From Duganella dendranthematis (GTDB taxonomy: Bacteria; Pseudomonadota; Gammaproteobacteria; Burkholderiales; Burkholderiaceae_D), in the NCBI RefSeq assembly GCF_012849375.1, contig NZ_CP051684.1, forward strand, positions 3,348,001 through 3,412,000: a stretch of 64,000 bases of DNA. The letters are read 5' to 3'. The translations under genes and the position numbers were made by a program. The notes below the pieces were generated by a model that made no database searches, had not been told where the DNA came from, and worked only from the letters and a program-made list of their open reading frames with translations. Below, one piece after another: positions 45,501 to 55,174 of the stretch; position 1 is the stretch's first letter, and every line of letters starts with the position of its first letter.

Positions 45501-46151
45501 GGCGGTGGTGCCGAACGGGTCGATCAGGGCGGCGAAGGTTTTGTAGTCGAGGTCGCGCGCCAGACCGGGCGCCACCATGTAACCGACCAGCATCACCACG
45601 CTGGCGATGTAAACCGGCAGCATGCGCCGCGTCAGCGCGGCGAGGATGAAGAACACGGCGCCGAAGATGAAGATATTCGGCAGGATGACGATCAGGTAGG
45701 GGATCACGTAGGCCAGCGCTGGCGGATGGGCCAGCCGCTCGGGATCGATGCCGGGGATGAAGCTGCCCAGCCAGGCGCCCAGCACGATGCTGGTGAAGAT
45801 CACCGCCAGCGTCAGGTAGGCGCCGAGGAAGCGGCCGAACATGTACTGGTGCTTGCGGATCGGCGCGCTGAAGAAGAAGTGCTGCATGCCGTATTCAAAA
45901 TCCTGCTGCACCGAGCGGCCCATCATGGCGGCGATCACCACCACGCCCAGCGAGCCGAGGAAGCTGGTGGTGAACATCAGCGAGCGCGGCGAGTCGATCA
46001 GCTGGCTGCCGAAGGTGATCGAGGCGCCCTTGAAGAAGCCGCCGGCGGCGGCCATCCACAGCATGGACAAGGCCAGGAAGCCGAGGAAATAAACCCAGGT
46101 CGATGGCAGCTTGAGGCGCTGTCGCGCTTCGAAGAGGGCGATGGCAAGCAT
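42567..46151 (-). CDS. ABC-2 permease fused to an M1 family aminopeptidase
   Basis: About 1194 residues from ATG at 46151 (AAGGA 7 bases upstream, overlapping the ATPase stop); the frame also allows 46217. Residues ~1-600 hold 12 or so membrane helices in two ABC-2 permease-like halves. The C-terminal ~600 residues form a gluzincin domain: HEVAH (about 938-942, followed by QWW) and the downstream Glu in [12 protein letters not shown], the zinc site of M1 peptidases. A beta-sandwich ([20 protein letters not shown]) precedes it. The peptidase lies outside the membrane and may cut the exported substrate. The ATPase is encoded directly upstream. Confidence 0.9.
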   Translation of the reverse strand: MLAIALFEARQRLKLPSTWVYFLGFLALSMLWMAAAGGFFKGASITFGSQLIDSPRSLMFTTSFLGSLGVVVIAAMMGRSVQQDFEYGMQHFFFSAPIRKHQYMFGRFLGAYLTLAVIFTSIVLGAWLGSFIPGIDPERLAHPPALAYVIPYLIVILPNIFIFGAVFFILAALTRRMLPVYIASVVMLVGYMVAPGLARDLDYKTFAALIDPFGTTAVIRLTEYWPIIERNTRMVWPEDVYLLNRVIWASAALLGLLMGYWRFHFIATSDSGHSRASSTGEGEMPQQLSQTSANTQEAPDFQARSLGWLLLKSSWLNLRETTKNIYFLVIVLAGVLMMLASALDLGSMYGTNTYPVTYQVLEVVSETFALFMMVITTFYAGELIWREREAHMAQMLDALPVPSWLPLLSKLFALIGLQALLLFIVMLSGMAVQICQGYFLLEPGLYLRHLFLILLPGYALTAVLAIALQVIINQRYIAYFAMIVYYIISVTAGTVGLDNPLLIYGNMPGLTYSAMNGYGHFLLRERWYEAYWAGAALLLVVASLLFWARGTNDGWRQRLQLARHALSMPVLASITIGVLIFAGAGGVLFYNQHIANDYKPAYRKESDKADYERRYKQYAVIPQPRINDVKLNVDIWPAQRTLNVKGRYVLQNKGTQPVSDIIVSQDNATTLYRVRFDQPVRNGLQDRALGFYTYKLSKPLAPGALLAMEFELSYEPRGILGLGQDTPVIANGTFFNNGIMPHIGYQQDWELNDARDRKKHQLAARERMLPRNDAGGLANNFAGNDADWINFDATVSTSADQTAIAPGTLIKDWGSKGRRYFHYKMEQPILNMYAFQSARYLVKRDWWQDVGIELYYHPGHEYNLERMDKGIKESLDYYTKNFGPYQHKLVRIVEFPRYAQFAQSYPNTIPYSESVGFIAKVNDKNPKDIDYPFYITAHEVAHQWWGHQLVAGNTRGSSVLSETLAEYSALMVMKKSFGPSKMRRFLHYDLEQYLMGRALERKKELPLAENENQNYIQYRKGSLAMYQLQDILGEAKVNAALKEMLAQYGRKTGPYPGVDVLVAALRQITPPDQAYLIDDLFNHIVLYENHAVSATARKLSDGKYEVSFTVNAAKVRAGEQGEEKDAALKDWIDIGVDDKDGNSLLRERKLIDQKENRYTVIVSGRPAKAGIDPDNKLIDRKPDDNMINVELQAQ

Positions 46152-46161
46152 GAGACCGTCC

Positions 46162-47055
46162 TTAATCGCAGCTGTTCGCGGCGCGGTGGCGGCCGGCGAT
46201 GGTGGCGAAATAGACATCTTCCAGGTCGCCGATGGCTTCCTCGAAGCCGTCGCCCGGATCGTCGTCGCTGTAGACGTGGATCAGCGTACGGCCCGACAGC
46301 AGGCGCGACGAGATCACCGGGTGGCGCAGCTGGAACGATTGCAGGTCGCTTTTGTTGATGAAGCGGGCCCAGATCTTGTCGCTCACTTCGTGGATCAGTT
46401 CCTGGGTTGGCCCGCACAGCAGCAGATGGCCTTTGTTGATGATGGCCATGTTGGCGCACAGGTCGGCCACGTCCGACACGATGTGCGTCGACAGGATCAC
46501 GGTCTTGTCTTCGCCGATGTCGGACAGCAAGTTGTGGAAGCGTACCCGTTCCTGCGGGTCGAGGCCGGCGGTCGGTTCGTCGACGATGATCAGTTTCGGG
46601 TCGCCCAGCAGCGCCTGGGCGATGCCGAAGCGCTGCCGCATGCCGCCCGAGAAACCGCCGAGGCGCTGGTGGCGCACTTCAAAAAGATTTGTTTGTTGCA
46701 ACAGACCATCGACCACCTCGCGCCGGCGGTGGCGGTTGCTCAGGCCTTTGAGCACGGCGAAGTGGTCCAGCATCTCGTAGGCGGTGACTTTCGGGTAGAC
46801 GCCGAAGTCCTGCGGCAGGTAGCCCAGCTGGCGGCGCAGTTCGTCTTTCTCGTCCAGCACGTCGAGGTCGCCGAAGAACACCGAGCCGGAATCGCATTCC
46901 TGCAAGGTGGCCAGGGTGCGCATCAGCGTCGACTTGCCGGCGCCATTCGGGCCGAGCAAGCCGAACATCCCGGTGGGGATGGTGAGCGAGATCTTGTCCA
47001 GTGCGACCACGCCATTGGCGTAGGTCTTGGACAAATTGCTGATGCTTAATTCCAT
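46162..47055 (-). CDS. ABC transporter ATP-binding protein partner of the permease-peptidase
   Basis: 297 residues from ATG at 47055 (AGGAG 6 bases upstream). Walker A is [11 protein letters not shown], the Q-loop [12 protein letters not shown], signature [17 protein letters not shown], Walker [14 protein letters not shown], His switch LSTHIVSDV. It energises the permease-peptidase fusion encoded 10 bases downstream, whose ribosome binding site overlaps its stop. A C-terminal ~80-residue tail ([20 protein letters not shown]) is typical of this subfamily. Confidence 0.92.
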   Translation of the reverse strand: MELSISNLSKTYANGVVALDKISLTIPTGMFGLLGPNGAGKSTLMRTLATLQECDSGSVFFGDLDVLDEKDELRRQLGYLPQDFGVYPKVTAYEMLDHFAVLKGLSNRHRRREVVDGLLQQTNLFEVRHQRLGGFSGGMRQRFGIAQALLGDPKLIIVDEPTAGLDPQERVRFHNLLSDIGEDKTVILSTHIVSDVADLCANMAIINKGHLLLCGPTQELIHEVSDKIWARFINKSDLQSFQLRHPVISSRLLSGRTLIHVYSDDDPGDGFEEAIGDLEDVYFATIAGRHRAANSCD

Positions 47056-47235
47056 ACTAACTCCTGATTCTGCGCGAACAACCACTTTTCACATGATGGC
47101 ATTGTATTGAATTTGATCCACACAGGGGGGCGCCATTGCGATGGGCCGCATTATGCTGCGCCAGAGTGCAAAATCGGCGGCACAGGCCGCAAGCTGAGTT
47201 CGGTGGTTGAATAGACAACTTGCGGTCGTGGCAAC

Positions 47236-48432
47236 TTAGTTTCTGAATAACACCTGCTCGCGGTTGAACCACCAGCGGCACAGGGCCAGCAGTAGGCCGG
47301 CGGTCAGCGCAGTGGACAGCAGGATCACCGAGAACATGCGGTAGTCCATGGTGCCCTTGACCAGTTCCTTCATCGCCAGCGCCACGTTGGTCAGTGGCAC
47401 CATGGCCCAGCGCCAGTTCAGCTCGACACCCGGCAGCAGCGCCACCAGGGTTGGCAGGATGGTCACGATGATCAGCGGCGAGATCATGCCGGCCGCTTCC
47501 TTGTAGCTTTTGGCATAGATCGAGATCGACAGCAGGATGGCGGCGAAGATGGCGGCGGTCGGCACCAGCATCAGCGCCACCATCGCCAGGTCGAGCGGGC
47601 CGATGGCGTGCAGCATCTGCACCAGGTCGCTGCCGACCAGGCCGCCGAAGAAGTGGATCAGCACGCCCACGCTGACGATCATCAGCAGCGCCGAGGTCAG
47701 GCCGACGGTGAACAGCATCAAAAACTTGGCCAGCACGATGGCGCTGCGCGAGACCGGCGCCAGCAGCAGGGTTTCCAGCGTGCCGCGCTCCTTCTCGCCG
47801 GCGCCGGTGTCGATCGCCGGATACATCGCCGCCATCAGGCACACCATCAGCAGGATGTAGGGCAGCATGCCGCCGATCACCGCGCCCATTTGTTCGCGCT
47901 TGTCGGCGGTGGAGTGGTCTTCCAGCTGGATCGGATCGAGCGTGTAGGCCAGCTGTTCCTTGCTGAGATTGAAGCGCGCCATGGCCTGCTGGCGCAAGGC
48001 GCCGTTCTCTGCGCTCAGCACCGCCAGCACGCGCTTGCGGGTGACGTCGACCGTGGCGGCGCTGTTGTAATGCAGTTCGATCTTGCCCTGCTGCTGTGCC
48101 GCCAGCTGGCCGGTCAGGCCGGCCGGGATCACCAGCGCGAACTTGATGCGCTCGGCGCCAATGGCGGGCTTGATGTCGTCCTGGCTGGCCAGCACGATTT
48201 CATGGAAGCCTTTTTCGCGGGCGAAGCGTTCGGCCAGCTGCGGCGCATGTTCCTTGCCGAAGACGGCATACGTCATCTCGGCCGTGCTGGCCTGCTTGAA
48301 CAGCGTCGACGACAGGTAGCCGAAGCCGGAGAAAATCAGCGGCATGCCGAACACCGGAATGAACACGGTGAAGATGAAGGTGCGGCGGTCGCGCACCAGT
48401 TCCAGCAATTCCTTGAGGTAGATGGTCCACAC
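47236..48432 (-). CDS. ABC transporter permease, NatB-like
   Basis: 398 residues. The first helix (FIFTVFIPVFGMPLIFSGFG) is followed by an extracytoplasmic domain (about residues 45-205), then five helices in the C-terminal half (GMLPYILLMVCLMAAMYPAI; EKERGTLETLLLAPVSR between). This is the NatB type of ABC-2 permease. It follows the ATPase gene after a gap of 3 bases and forms an exporter with it; NatAB systems extrude sodium or other cations, but that substrate is not shown here. Confidence 0.9.
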   Translation of the reverse strand: MWTIYLKELLELVRDRRTFIFTVFIPVFGMPLIFSGFGYLSSTLFKQASTAEMTYAVFGKEHAPQLAERFAREKGFHEIVLASQDDIKPAIGAERIKFALVIPAGLTGQLAAQQQGKIELHYNSAATVDVTRKRVLAVLSAENGALRQQAMARFNLSKEQLAYTLDPIQLEDHSTADKREQMGAVIGGMLPYILLMVCLMAAMYPAIDTGAGEKERGTLETLLLAPVSRSAIVLAKFLMLFTVGLTSALLMIVSVGVLIHFFGGLVGSDLVQMLHAIGPLDLAMVALMLVPTAAIFAAILLSISIYAKSYKEAAGMISPLIIVTILPTLVALLPGVELNWRWAMVPLTNVALAMKELVKGTMDYRMFSVILLSTALTAGLLLALCRWWFNREQVLFRN

Positions 48433-48435
48433 GGC

Positions 48436-49215
48436 TCAGGCTCCCTGGTGGATGACGCCGACGAAGGCATCGTACAGATCGGCGCTGCCGCCTTGCTGGC
48501 GCAGCTCGTCCATGCTGCCGTGGAAGGCGGTCTTGCCATGGTTGATGATGCACACCCGGTCGCACAGCTTTTCCACTTCGTGCAGGTGATGGGTGGAGAA
48601 AATCAGCGGGACGCGCAGCGCCTTGTAGCTGGCGATAAAATCCAGCAGGATCTTGGCCGACATTACGTCCAGGCCGGTGGTCGGTTCGTCGAGGATAACG
48701 ATGTGCGGCTCGTGCACAACCGTACGGGCGATCGAACATTTCTGCTTCATGCCGGTGGACAGCTGATCGGCCCGCTTGTTGCCGAACTCGTGCATTTGCA
48801 GCAGGTCGAACAGTTCATCGCAGCGGCGCTTCAGGTGGGCCGGTTGCATGCCGTGCAGGCGGCCGAAGTATTCGACGTTTTCGCGCGCGGTCAGGCGGCC
48901 GTACAAACCGGTCGAGCCGGACAGGAAACCAATGTGCTGGCGCGCCGCCAGCGGGTCGGCCAGCAGGTCGATACCGTTGGCGTGGATGCTGCCGCCGTCC
49001 GGCTTGAGCGCGCTCGACAGCATGCGCAGCGTGGTGGTCTTGCCGGCGCCGTTCGGTCCGAGCAGGCCCAGCACCTCGCCCGGCGCGCAGCGGAAGCTGA
49101 CGTCGCGCACGGCGTGGAACCAGCCGTCGTGATCGCGCGGATCGCGCGCGGCCGGTGACTTGCTGCCGCGCGATGGCAGGCGAAAGCGTTTGGCCAGGTG
49201 GCATACCTCGATCAT
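48436..49215 (-). CDS. ABC transporter ATP-binding protein, NatA-like
   Basis: 259 residues. Walker A is [15 protein letters not shown]-loop [12 protein letters not shown], signature [13 protein letters not shown], Walker [15 protein letters not shown], and His switch FSTHHLHE. An insertion of ~15 residues ([20 protein letters not shown]) follows the first strand; it is rich in Arg/Asp and not part of the usual fold. It heads the operon with the NatB-like permease. The next gene upstream, on the plus strand, diverges. Confidence 0.92.
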   Translation of the reverse strand: MIEVCHLAKRFRLPSRGSKSPAARDPRDHDGWFHAVRDVSFRCAPGEVLGLLGPNGAGKTTTLRMLSSALKPDGGSIHANGIDLLADPLAARQHIGFLSGSTGLYGRLTARENVEYFGRLHGMQPAHLKRRCDELFDLLQMHEFGNKRADQLSTGMKQKCSIARTVVHEPHIVILDEPTTGLDVMSAKILLDFIASYKALRVPLIFSTHHLHEVEKLCDRVCIINHGKTAFHGSMDELRQQGGSADLYDAFVGVIHQGA

Positions 49216-49326
49216 CGGACTGGTCCCAGGTTAAAAGTTTCAAGAATAGCATGCAAAAATTCTTATGCGCAAGCTACTGATTGTAGAGAACTCTTGCTAT
49301 AGTCGCACATAGGAGCGGAGCGAAAA

Positions 49327-49761
49327 ATGAGTCCTCAACTAAAGGAAAAAATCCTGGCGGTGATGCAGTACGGCGTCGACCGCGAAGAGTCCACCGGTTT
49401 CTTCCGCGTGGCGCTGGGCCTGTATTACTTGGCCGGCCTGATGACCAAGGAAACGCTGGACTTCGCCGAGCTGGATGCCGATTTCAACCGCTTCATCTAC
49501 CACGCCATCGGCCGCGGCCACAGCATCACCAGCGTGCTGCAATACATGAGCGGCGAGAAAGTGGTGCGGGTGGTCGAGTCCAAGCGCTTCCTGAAAGCTT
49601 TCGCCGAGCATTGCGATGAGGTGCCGGTGGAAAATATTCCCTTCCTGCTGGGCCTGAACCTGGGCGTGGCCAAGGACATCTCGAAGATCGACGTGCGCGG
49701 GCCGGTGGCCGACTACATCGAGCGCCAGCGGCAGCTACGTGAGGCGGCAGACGCAAAATAA
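49327..49761 (+). CDS. Conserved hypothetical cytosolic protein
   Basis: 144 residues, helical, no signal peptide or membrane helix ([40 protein letters not shown]). I do not recognise a family or catalytic motif. It has its own leader, diverges from the NatA-like gene and lies 50 bases before the coq7 start. Confidence 0.65.
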   Translation: MSPQLKEKILAVMQYGVDREESTGFFRVALGLYYLAGLMTKETLDFAELDADFNRFIYHAIGRGHSITSVLQYMSGEKVVRVVESKRFLKAFAEHCDEVPVENIPFLLGLNLGVAKDISKIDVRGPVADYIERQRQLREAADAK

Positions 49762-49769
49762 ACAGGCGC

Positions 49770-49784
49770 TCCCTTATAATGGGA
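49770..49784 (+). promoter_or_regulatory. Probable -10 promoter box of coq7 inside a short dyad
   Basis: TATAAT at 49775-49780, flanked by TCCC and GGGA arms. It lies 31 bases before the preferred coq7 start at 49812, which fits a transcription start around 49787. No clear -35 is visible. Confidence 0.5.
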
Positions 49785-49811
49785 TTTTCCATCGCAGACA
49801 CGAGTTCGTTT

Positions 49812-50453
49812 ATGGCCGCCTATCACCACCATCCCCTGGACCGATTCATTGCCGGCGCCGACAAGGCGCTGCGCGTCATTGCCGGCGTTGCCTCGGCATC
49901 GCGACCGAGCCCGGCGGCGCGCGCGGCGGATGCGGAAATGAGCGAGGCGGAACGCCGCCATGCGGCCGGCCTGATGCGCGTCAACCATGTCGGCGAAGTG
50001 TGCGCGCAGGCGCTGTACAACGCCCAGGCGCGCTTTGCCCGCACGGCGGCGATCCGCGAACAGTTCGAGCATTCCAGCCGCGAGGAAGAAGACCATCTGG
50101 CCTGGACCGCGCAACGGCTGGGCGAACTGAACTCGCACATCAGCGTGCTCAATCCGCTGTTCTACGGCGGCGCCTACGCGCTGGGCACGGTGGCGGCGGT
50201 GCTGGGCGATGCGCGCAGCCTGGGCTTTGTGGTGGAAACCGAACGCCAGGTGGAAGCGCATCTGGCCAGCCATCTGGACAAGCTGCCGCCGCAGGACGCC
50301 AAGTCGCGCGCGATTGTCGACCAGATGCGCCTCGACGAAATCGAACATGGCGCCGCCGCCCAGCGTCTTGGCGCGGTCAATGTGCCGGCGCCGGTGCAGG
50401 GCGTGATGGCGGTGATGGGCAAAGTGATGACCACCACCGCTTACTACGTTTGA
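49812..50453 (+). CDS. coq7: Demethoxyubiquinone hydroxylase (Coq7)
   Basis: 213 residues from ATG at 49812; ATG at 49779 lies within the -10 box, so the shorter form is preferred. A ferritin-like diiron hydroxylase that makes the C6 hydroxylation in ubiquinone synthesis, at the inner membrane face. The diiron ligands are in [34 protein letters not shown] and RLDEIEHG. The helical [18 protein letters not shown] segment is membrane-contacting. It precedes cysS. Confidence 0.95.
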   Translation: MAAYHHHPLDRFIAGADKALRVIAGVASASRPSPAARAADAEMSEAERRHAAGLMRVNHVGEVCAQALYNAQARFARTAAIREQFEHSSREEEDHLAWTAQRLGELNSHISVLNPLFYGGAYALGTVAAVLGDARSLGFVVETERQVEAHLASHLDKLPPQDAKSRAIVDQMRLDEIEHGAAAQRLGAVNVPAPVQGVMAVMGKVMTTTAYYV

Positions 50454-50468
50454 TGCTAATATCGCAGC

Positions 50469-50516
50469 ATGATCAAGCAACCATCCCGATTCGGAGCGTG
50501 TTCCCGCAGGCCATAG
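50469..50516 (+). other. Possible short leader ORF with one Cys codon
   Basis: ATG at 50469 to TAG at 50514-50516 encodes 15 residues (MIKQPSRFGACSRRP) with a single Cys codon (TGT). It lies in the transcribed leader ahead of the terminator that abuts cysS. There is no clear ribosome binding site, so it may not be translated. Confidence 0.25.
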
Positions 50517-50524
50517 AAGCCTGC
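50506..50524 (+). promoter_or_regulatory. Hairpin in the cysS leader
   Basis: GCAGGC (50506-50511) and GCCTGC (50519-50524) form a perfect 6-base stem. The AGGCC within it could also pair with GGCCT of the downstream terminator arm, giving an alternative antiterminator fold. Confidence 0.35.
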
Positions 50525-50553
50525 TGATCGTATTTGCACATCTACAGTTTTCT

Positions 50554-50595
50554 AAAGGCCACAGCGAGTTTGCTCCTGTGGCCTTTTTCTTTTTG
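50554..50595 (+). terminator. Intrinsic terminator immediately upstream of cysS (possible attenuator)
   Basis: Stem AAAGGCCACAG (50554-50564) and CTGTGGCCTTT (50576-50586) with an 11-base loop, followed by a T-rich run to 50595. The GGAG ribosome binding site of cysS begins at 50596, so any cysS transcript starting upstream must read through it. This points to attenuation or to the end of a small RNA, or of the coq7 transcript. Confidence 0.8.
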
Positions 50596-50603
50596 GAGCG
50601 GCC

Positions 50604-51974
50604 ATGGAGTTGATGTTCTACGACACTTACGAACGGCGTTTGCGTCCTTTCGTTCCTTTGCAAACCGGTGCGGCGGGCTTGTACGCCTGCGGCCCGACGG
50701 TCTACGACTATGCCCACATCGGCAACCTGCGCACCTATCTGTTCGGCGACCTGCTGCGCCGCGTGCTGGCGCTGAACGGCTATGCGGTCAATCACGTGAT
50801 CTGCGTGACCGATGTCGGCCACCTGACTTCGGATGCCGATACCGGCGAGGACAAGATGGAGAAGGGCAGTCGCCGCACCAGCCAGTCGGCATGGGAAATC
50901 GCCGCGTTTTACACGCGCGCCTTCCAGCAGGACATCGCCGCGCTGCACATCCTGGCGCCGGCCGTGTGGGCACGCGCGACCGAGCACATCCAGGAGCAGA
51001 TCGACTTCATCGCCGATATCGAGCGCAATGGCTTTACCTACCGCACCGCCGACGGCATTTATTTCGACACGCAAAAACTGGAACGCTACGGCCACCTGGC
51101 GCGGCTGGATATCGGCGGGCTGCAGTCGGGCCACCGCGTCGACCTGCGCGACAAGCGCACCGTCACCGATTTCGCGCTGTGGAAATTCAGCGGTGCGCAG
51201 CAGCGCCAGATGGAATGGGACAGCCCGTGGGGCCGCGGTTTCCCCGGCTGGCATATCGAATGCTCGGCGATGTCGACCAAGTATCTCGGCGCGCTGTTCG
51301 ACATCCACATCGGCGGCGAGGACCACATCCCGGTCCACCACAGCAACGAGATCGCGCAGCACGAGGCGTGCCACGCCCATCCGCCGGCGCGCTACTGGCT
51401 GCACGGCGCCTTCCTGAACGTGGATGGCGGCGACAAGATGTCGAAGTCGGCCGGCGAATTCCTGCGGCTGGACACGCTGGTGGAGCGCGGCTTCGACCCG
51501 CTGGCGTATCGTTATCTGGTGCTGTCGGCGCACTACCGTTCGCCGCTGACGTTCTCCTGGGCGGCGCTGGACGCGGCGCAAACTGCGCTCGGCCGCCTGC
51601 GACTGGCCTGGCGCCGCCTGCCGGATGGCGGCCAACCGGACGCCGGCTACCAGCAAGCCATGCAGGCCGAACTGAATCAAGACCTGAACACGCCGCGCGC
51701 GCTGGCGTTGATGTGGGAACTGCTGAAATCCGAGCTGCCGCCCGCAACGCAAAAAGCCACGCTGCGGTGGCTGGATCAGGTGCTGGGATTCGGTCTGGCG
51801 GAGTGGACGCCGGCATTGCTGGAAGTGCCGGACGCGGTGCAGGCATTGGTCACGGCCCGCGACCAGGCCCGCCAGGAAAAACGCTGGGCCGACGCCGACA
51901 CGCTGCGCCAGGCAATCGAATCCGCCGGCTTCACCGTGCGCGACACGCCGGCCGGCGCCAGCGTGCAGCGTTAG
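50604..51974 (+). CDS. cysS: Cysteinyl-tRNA synthetase
   Basis: 456 residues, class I synthetase. HIGH motif is HIGN ([11 protein letters not shown]), KMSKS is [11 protein letters not shown] (about residue 280), and zinc ligands lie in [15 protein letters not shown] and [10 protein letters not shown]. The GGAG site ends 4 bases before ATG at 50604; ATG at 50613 is a second choice. It charges tRNA-Cys in the cytosol. The insert [20 protein letters not shown] is usual. It converges with the OsmC gene (4-base overlap). Confidence 0.96.
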   Translation: MELMFYDTYERRLRPFVPLQTGAAGLYACGPTVYDYAHIGNLRTYLFGDLLRRVLALNGYAVNHVICVTDVGHLTSDADTGEDKMEKGSRRTSQSAWEIAAFYTRAFQQDIAALHILAPAVWARATEHIQEQIDFIADIERNGFTYRTADGIYFDTQKLERYGHLARLDIGGLQSGHRVDLRDKRTVTDFALWKFSGAQQRQMEWDSPWGRGFPGWHIECSAMSTKYLGALFDIHIGGEDHIPVHHSNEIAQHEACHAHPPARYWLHGAFLNVDGGDKMSKSAGEFLRLDTLVERGFDPLAYRYLVLSAHYRSPLTFSWAALDAAQTALGRLRLAWRRLPDGGQPDAGYQQAMQAELNQDLNTPRALALMWELLKSELPPATQKATLRWLDQVLGFGLAEWTPALLEVPDAVQALVTARDQARQEKRWADADTLRQAIESAGFTVRDTPAGASVQR

Positions 51975-52396
51975 GCGGCTTCGACGATCTCGAACGAGTG
52001 GGTGATTTCGGCGGTCTTGCCCAGCATGATGGAGGCCGAGCAGTATTTGTCGTGCGACAGCGTGATGGCGCGTTCCACCTGCTCGGGCTTCAGGCCCTTG
52101 CCGGTGACGACGAAGTGGAAGTTGATCTTGGTGAACACTTTCGGCTCGCTGTCGGCGCGCTCGGCTTTCAGCACGCATTCGCAGCCGCGAATGTCGGCGC
52201 GGCCTTTTTTCAGGATCAACACCACGTCATAGGCGGTGCAGCCGCCGGTGCCCAGCAGCACCAGTTCCATCGGCCGCGGCGCCAGGTTGTGGCCGCCGCC
52301 TTCGGGTGCGCCGTCCATCGTCACCAGGTGGCCCGAGCCGGTCTGGGCCAGGAAACTCATGCCCGACGGGCCATTCCAGCTAACTTTGCATTCCAT
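51971..52396 (-). CDS. OsmC family peroxiredoxin-like protein
   Basis: 141 residues from ATG at 52396 (GGAG upstream); an upstream extension to 52426 is not needed. OsmC/YhfA fold: [20 protein letters not shown] holds the first redox Cys and [13 protein letters not shown] the second region; [16 protein letters not shown] ends the family core. The distance between Cys residues suits the YhfA subgroup, organic-hydroperoxide-like or of unknown activity. It is cytosolic. Its 3' end overlaps cysS. Confidence 0.9.
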   Translation of the reverse strand: MECKVSWNGPSGMSFLAQTGSGHLVTMDGAPEGGGHNLAPRPMELVLLGTGGCTAYDVVLILKKGRADIRGCECVLKAERADSEPKVFTKINFHFVVTGKGLKPEQVERAITLSHDKYCSASIMLGKTAEITHSFEIVEAA

Positions 52397-52481
52397 TGCA
52401 TTCTCCGTAAGAAAAACTTTGTCCACATTGTAATGGAGCGCGCAAACCCTGTGTTTGTGCGGCTTGCGCAGTAGATGGGGC

Positions 52482-52511
52482 TTGACGCCAGACCCCGCAA
52501 GCGGTTATAGT
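52482..52511 (+). promoter_or_regulatory. Promoter for rplM-rpsI
   Basis: -35 TTGACG (52482-52487) and -10 TATAGT (52506-52511) with an 18-base spacer, about 108 bases upstream of rplM. The leader that follows shows no attenuator hairpin with T-tract. Confidence 0.65.
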
Positions 52512-52618
52512 TGTCGGCTTTCCATTCGCTCAGGAAAGTAAATAAAAAGGCCGAGTCCGCTGAAGCAATGGCGGAACCACCATATGAGCGGTAATTTCTA
52601 TATACAGAAAGTCATCAC

Positions 52619-53047
52619 ATGAAAACTTTTTCCGCTAAAGGACATGAAGTCCAGCGCGACTGGTTCGTGATTGACGCGACGGACAAAGTCCTCGGACGTG
52701 TTGCCAGCGAAGTGGCACTCCGACTGCGCGGCAAGCACAAACCTGAGTTCACCCCTCACGTCGATACCGGCGATTTCATCGTCATCATCAACGCAGGCAA
52801 ACTGCGCGTGACCGGCACCAAAGCAACCGAGAAGACCTACTACCGTCACTCGGGCTACCCAGGTGGCATCTACGAGACCAACTTCCTGAAAATGCAACAG
52901 CGTTTCCCAGGTCGCGCTCTGGAAAAAGCCGTCAAGGGCATGCTGCCAAAAGGCCCACTGGGCTACGCAATGATCAAGAAGCTGAAAGTGTACGCCGAAG
53001 GTTCGCACCCGCACGCTGCCCAGCAACCTAAAGCACTCGAAATCTAA
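52619..53047 (+). CDS. rplM: 50S ribosomal protein L13
   Basis: 142 residues, full length. Family stretches: [54 protein letters not shown] and the C-terminal [21 protein letters not shown]13 is an early 23S rRNA-binding protein. It is paired with rpsI 9 bases downstream, as in nearly all bacteria. Codon use is strongly biased (AAA, CGT, CTG) as expected for high expression. Confidence 0.99.
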   Translation: MKTFSAKGHEVQRDWFVIDATDKVLGRVASEVALRLRGKHKPEFTPHVDTGDFIVIINAGKLRVTGTKATEKTYYRHSGYPGGIYETNFLKMQQRFPGRALEKAVKGMLPKGPLGYAMIKKLKVYAEGSHPHAAQQPKALEI

Positions 53048-53056
53048 GGAACTGAC

Positions 53057-53449
53057 ATGATCGGTAACTACAACTACGGCACCGGCCGTCGCAAGAGTGC
53101 AGTGGCTCGCGTTTTCATCAAAACGGGCACTGGCCAAATCATCGTTAACGGCAAGCCAGCAGCGGAATACTTCTCGCGCGAAACCGGCCTGATGGTTATT
53201 CGTCAACCTCTGGAACTGACCGGCAACGTTGAGCGCTTTGACATCAAAGTCAACGTGCACGGCGGCGGCGAGTCCGGCCAGGCAGGTGCAGTGCGCCACG
53301 GTATCACCCGCGCCCTGATCGACTACGATGCAACGCTGAAGGGCGATCTGGCACGCGCCGGCTTCGTGACCCGCGATGCACGTGAAGTTGAACGTAAAAA
53401 AGTTGGTCTGCGCAAAGCACGTCGCGCAAAACAATTCTCGAAGCGTTAA
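53057..53449 (+). CDS. rpsI: 30S ribosomal protein S9
   Basis: 130 residues. [20 protein letters not shown] opens the protein and the conserved C-terminal [14 protein letters not shown], whose Lys-Arg end contacts P-site tRNA, is intact. Part of the rplM-rpsI operon, followed by an intrinsic terminator. Confidence 0.99.
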   Translation: MIGNYNYGTGRRKSAVARVFIKTGTGQIIVNGKPAAEYFSRETGLMVIRQPLELTGNVERFDIKVNVHGGGESGQAGAVRHGITRALIDYDATLKGDLARAGFVTRDAREVERKKVGLRKARRAKQFSKR

Positions 53450-53487
53450 TTCTTACGCTCTGGTGCGCTGCTTGCGGCGCATCACCG

Positions 53488-53523
53488 AAAAAGCCGCCGG
53501 CCTTGTGTCGGGCGGCTTTTTTT
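53488..53523 (+). terminator. Rho-independent terminator of rplM-rpsI
   Basis: Stem AAAAGCCGCC and GGCGGCTTTT with a loop of ~12 bases, followed by a T-run to 53523, about 40 bases after the rpsI stop. Confidence 0.92.
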
Positions 53524-53598
53524 CCATCTGGCTACGGTCATACGGTTGTCGCCGTTGCCTGATAAAATGGCACCTCACACTCAAATTAAGGAAGAACA

Positions 53599-54636
53599 AT
53601 GATCAAAGTTGGCATCGTCGGCGGCACCGGATACACCGGGGTAGAACTGCTGCGTTTGTTGGCAGTCCACCCGGATGTGGAACTGACGGCAATCACCTCG
53701 CGCAAAGAGGACGGCTTGCCAGTCGCTGATATGTTCCCATCGTTGCGCGGCCGCGTGAACCTGAAATTCTCGTCGCCGGACAACGCCGACCTGACCCAGT
53801 GCGACGTGGTGTTCTTCGCCACCCCGCACGGCGTCGCCATGGCCCAGGCGCCGGCGCTGCTGAAAGCCGGCGTCAAGGTGATCGACCTGGCGGCCGATTT
53901 CCGCATCCAGGAAAAGGCCGTGTTTGAAAAATGGTACAAGATCGAGCACACCTGCCCGGACCTGCTGGAACATGCAGCCTACGGCTTGGCCGAACTGAAC
54001 CGCGAAGACATCAAAAAAGCCAACCTGGTCGCCAATCCAGGCTGCTACCCGACCACCATGCAGCTGGGCTACTACCCGCTGCTGAAGAACGGCCTGGTCG
54101 ATGCCGGTTCGCTGATCGCCGACTGCAAGTCGGGCGTATCGGGCGCCGGCCGCAAGGCGGAAATCGGCACGCTGTTCTCGGAATCGTCGGACAACTTCAA
54201 GGCCTACGGCGTGGCTGGCCACCGCCACACGCCGGAAACCTCGGCCCAGCTGCAACGTTTCACGTCGGACAAGGTCAGCCTGATCTTCACGCCGCACCTG
54301 GTGCCGATGATTCGTGGCATGCACTCGACGCTGTACGCGCGCCTGACCAAGGACATCAGCAACGAAGACTTGCAGAAACTGTTTGAAGACCAATATAAGG
54401 ACAGCGCCTTCGTCGATGTCATGCCATTCGGCTCGCATCCTGAAACCCGCTCGACCCGTGGTTCGAACATGCTGCGTCTGGCCTTGCACCGTCCGGACAA
54501 CGGCAACACCGTGATCGTGCTGGTGGTGCAGGACAATCTGGTCAAGGGCGCGTCCGGCCAGGCGGTGCAGTGTATGAACCTGATGTTTGGTCTGGAAGAG
54601 ACCACCGGCTTGATGCAGATTGCCCTGTTGCCTTAA
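53599..54636 (+). CDS. argC: N-acetyl-gamma-glutamyl-phosphate reductase
   Basis: 345 residues. Third step of arginine synthesis, NADPH-dependent. The Rossmann motif is [16 protein letters not shown], the active-site Cys is in [14 protein letters not shown], and [10 protein letters not shown] contains the catalytic His. The length suits the long ArgC type. It has its own leader after the rpsI terminator and is followed by erpA. Confidence 0.96.
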   Translation: MIKVGIVGGTGYTGVELLRLLAVHPDVELTAITSRKEDGLPVADMFPSLRGRVNLKFSSPDNADLTQCDVVFFATPHGVAMAQAPALLKAGVKVIDLAADFRIQEKAVFEKWYKIEHTCPDLLEHAAYGLAELNREDIKKANLVANPGCYPTTMQLGYYPLLKNGLVDAGSLIADCKSGVSGAGRKAEIGTLFSESSDNFKAYGVAGHRHTPETSAQLQRFTSDKVSLIFTPHLVPMIRGMHSTLYARLTKDISNEDLQKLFEDQYKDSAFVDVMPFGSHPETRSTRGSNMLRLALHRPDNGNTVIVLVVQDNLVKGASGQAVQCMNLMFGLEETTGLMQIALLP

Positions 54637-54677
54637 AACCCGCTGTTTTTGCGGGGTCCGCAGCAGAACTTATCTTC

Positions 54678-54696
54678 AGGGTCTATAATGGACCCT
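54678..54696 (+). promoter_or_regulatory. erpA: erpA promoter -10 box inside a palindrome
   Basis: AGGGTC (54678-54683) and GACCCT (54691-54696) form a perfect 6-base dyad around TATAATG. The perfect -10 TATAAT (54684-54689) lies in the centre, 32 bases before the erpA start. The dyad could be an operator or simply a DNA-melting aid. Confidence 0.55.
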
Positions 54697-54721
54697 AATT
54701 GTTTTCTCGTAGGAGTTAGAA

Positions 54722-55072
54722 ATGAACGCTGTTGCCGAAATGCCAGCACCTATCGTTTTCACCGATAGCGCTGCTGATAAGGTCGCCCAATTGATCGAAG
54801 AGGAAGGCAATCCCGACTTGAAACTGCGCGTATTCGTGCAGGGCGGCGGCTGCTCCGGTTTCCAGTACGGCTTCACCTTCGACGAAATTGTCAATGAAGA
54901 TGACACCACCATGGTCAAGAATGGCGTCCAGCTGTTGATCGATTCGATGAGCTACCAGTACCTGGTCGGCGCGGAAATCGACTACAAGGATGACCTGGAA
55001 GGCGCGCAGTTCGTCATCAAAAACCCGAGCGCTACCTCGACCTGCGGTTGCGGTTCGTCGTTCTCGGTATAA
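54722..55072 (+). CDS. erpA: Iron-sulfur cluster insertion protein ErpA
   Basis: 116 residues. A-type carrier that hands [4Fe-4S]/[2Fe-2S] clusters to apo-proteins such as IspG/IspH. The three ligand cysteines are in [11 protein letters not shown] and the C-terminal [11 protein letters not shown]. The start has AGGAG 7 bases upstream. Its place after argC is typical of betaproteobacteria. An intrinsic terminator follows. Confidence 0.97.
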   Translation: MNAVAEMPAPIVFTDSAADKVAQLIEEEGNPDLKLRVFVQGGGCSGFQYGFTFDEIVNEDDTTMVKNGVQLLIDSMSYQYLVGAEIDYKDDLEGAQFVIKNPSATSTCGCGSSFSV

Positions 55073-55090
55073 GTTTTAGCTTTACCCGCC

Positions 55091-55118
55091 AAAAGGCAGC
55101 CTGCGGGCTGCCTTTTTT
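55091..55118 (+). terminator. Rho-independent terminator of erpA
   Basis: Stem AAAAGGCAGC and GCTGCCTTTT around CTGCGG, followed by further T residues, about 18 bases after the erpA stop. Confidence 0.9.
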
Positions 55119-55127
55119 CAGGTCTGA

Positions 55128-55174
55128 AGTCTAAAGCGATCTAGGTTTTATTCTGCTTGGGCAAAGATTAGACT
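55128..55174. repeat. TTTAGACT motif copies at the 3' end of the orphan gene
   Basis: AGTCTAAA (55128-55135, inverted) and TTAGACT (55168-55174, direct, covering the stop codon of the orphan gene). They match the motif of the upstream array, so the gene has the same motif at both ends. Confidence 0.6.

Noticed and set aside
43443..46358. 971-residue plus-strand open reading frame
   Set aside because: Antisense to the ABC permease-aminopeptidase gene; composition is a shadow pattern and no start or domain is visible.
47056..47235. Gene or RNA in the gap between the two ABC operons
   Set aside because: No open frame with a start and no hairpin with T-tract was found; it holds only the leader of the upstream ATPase gene.
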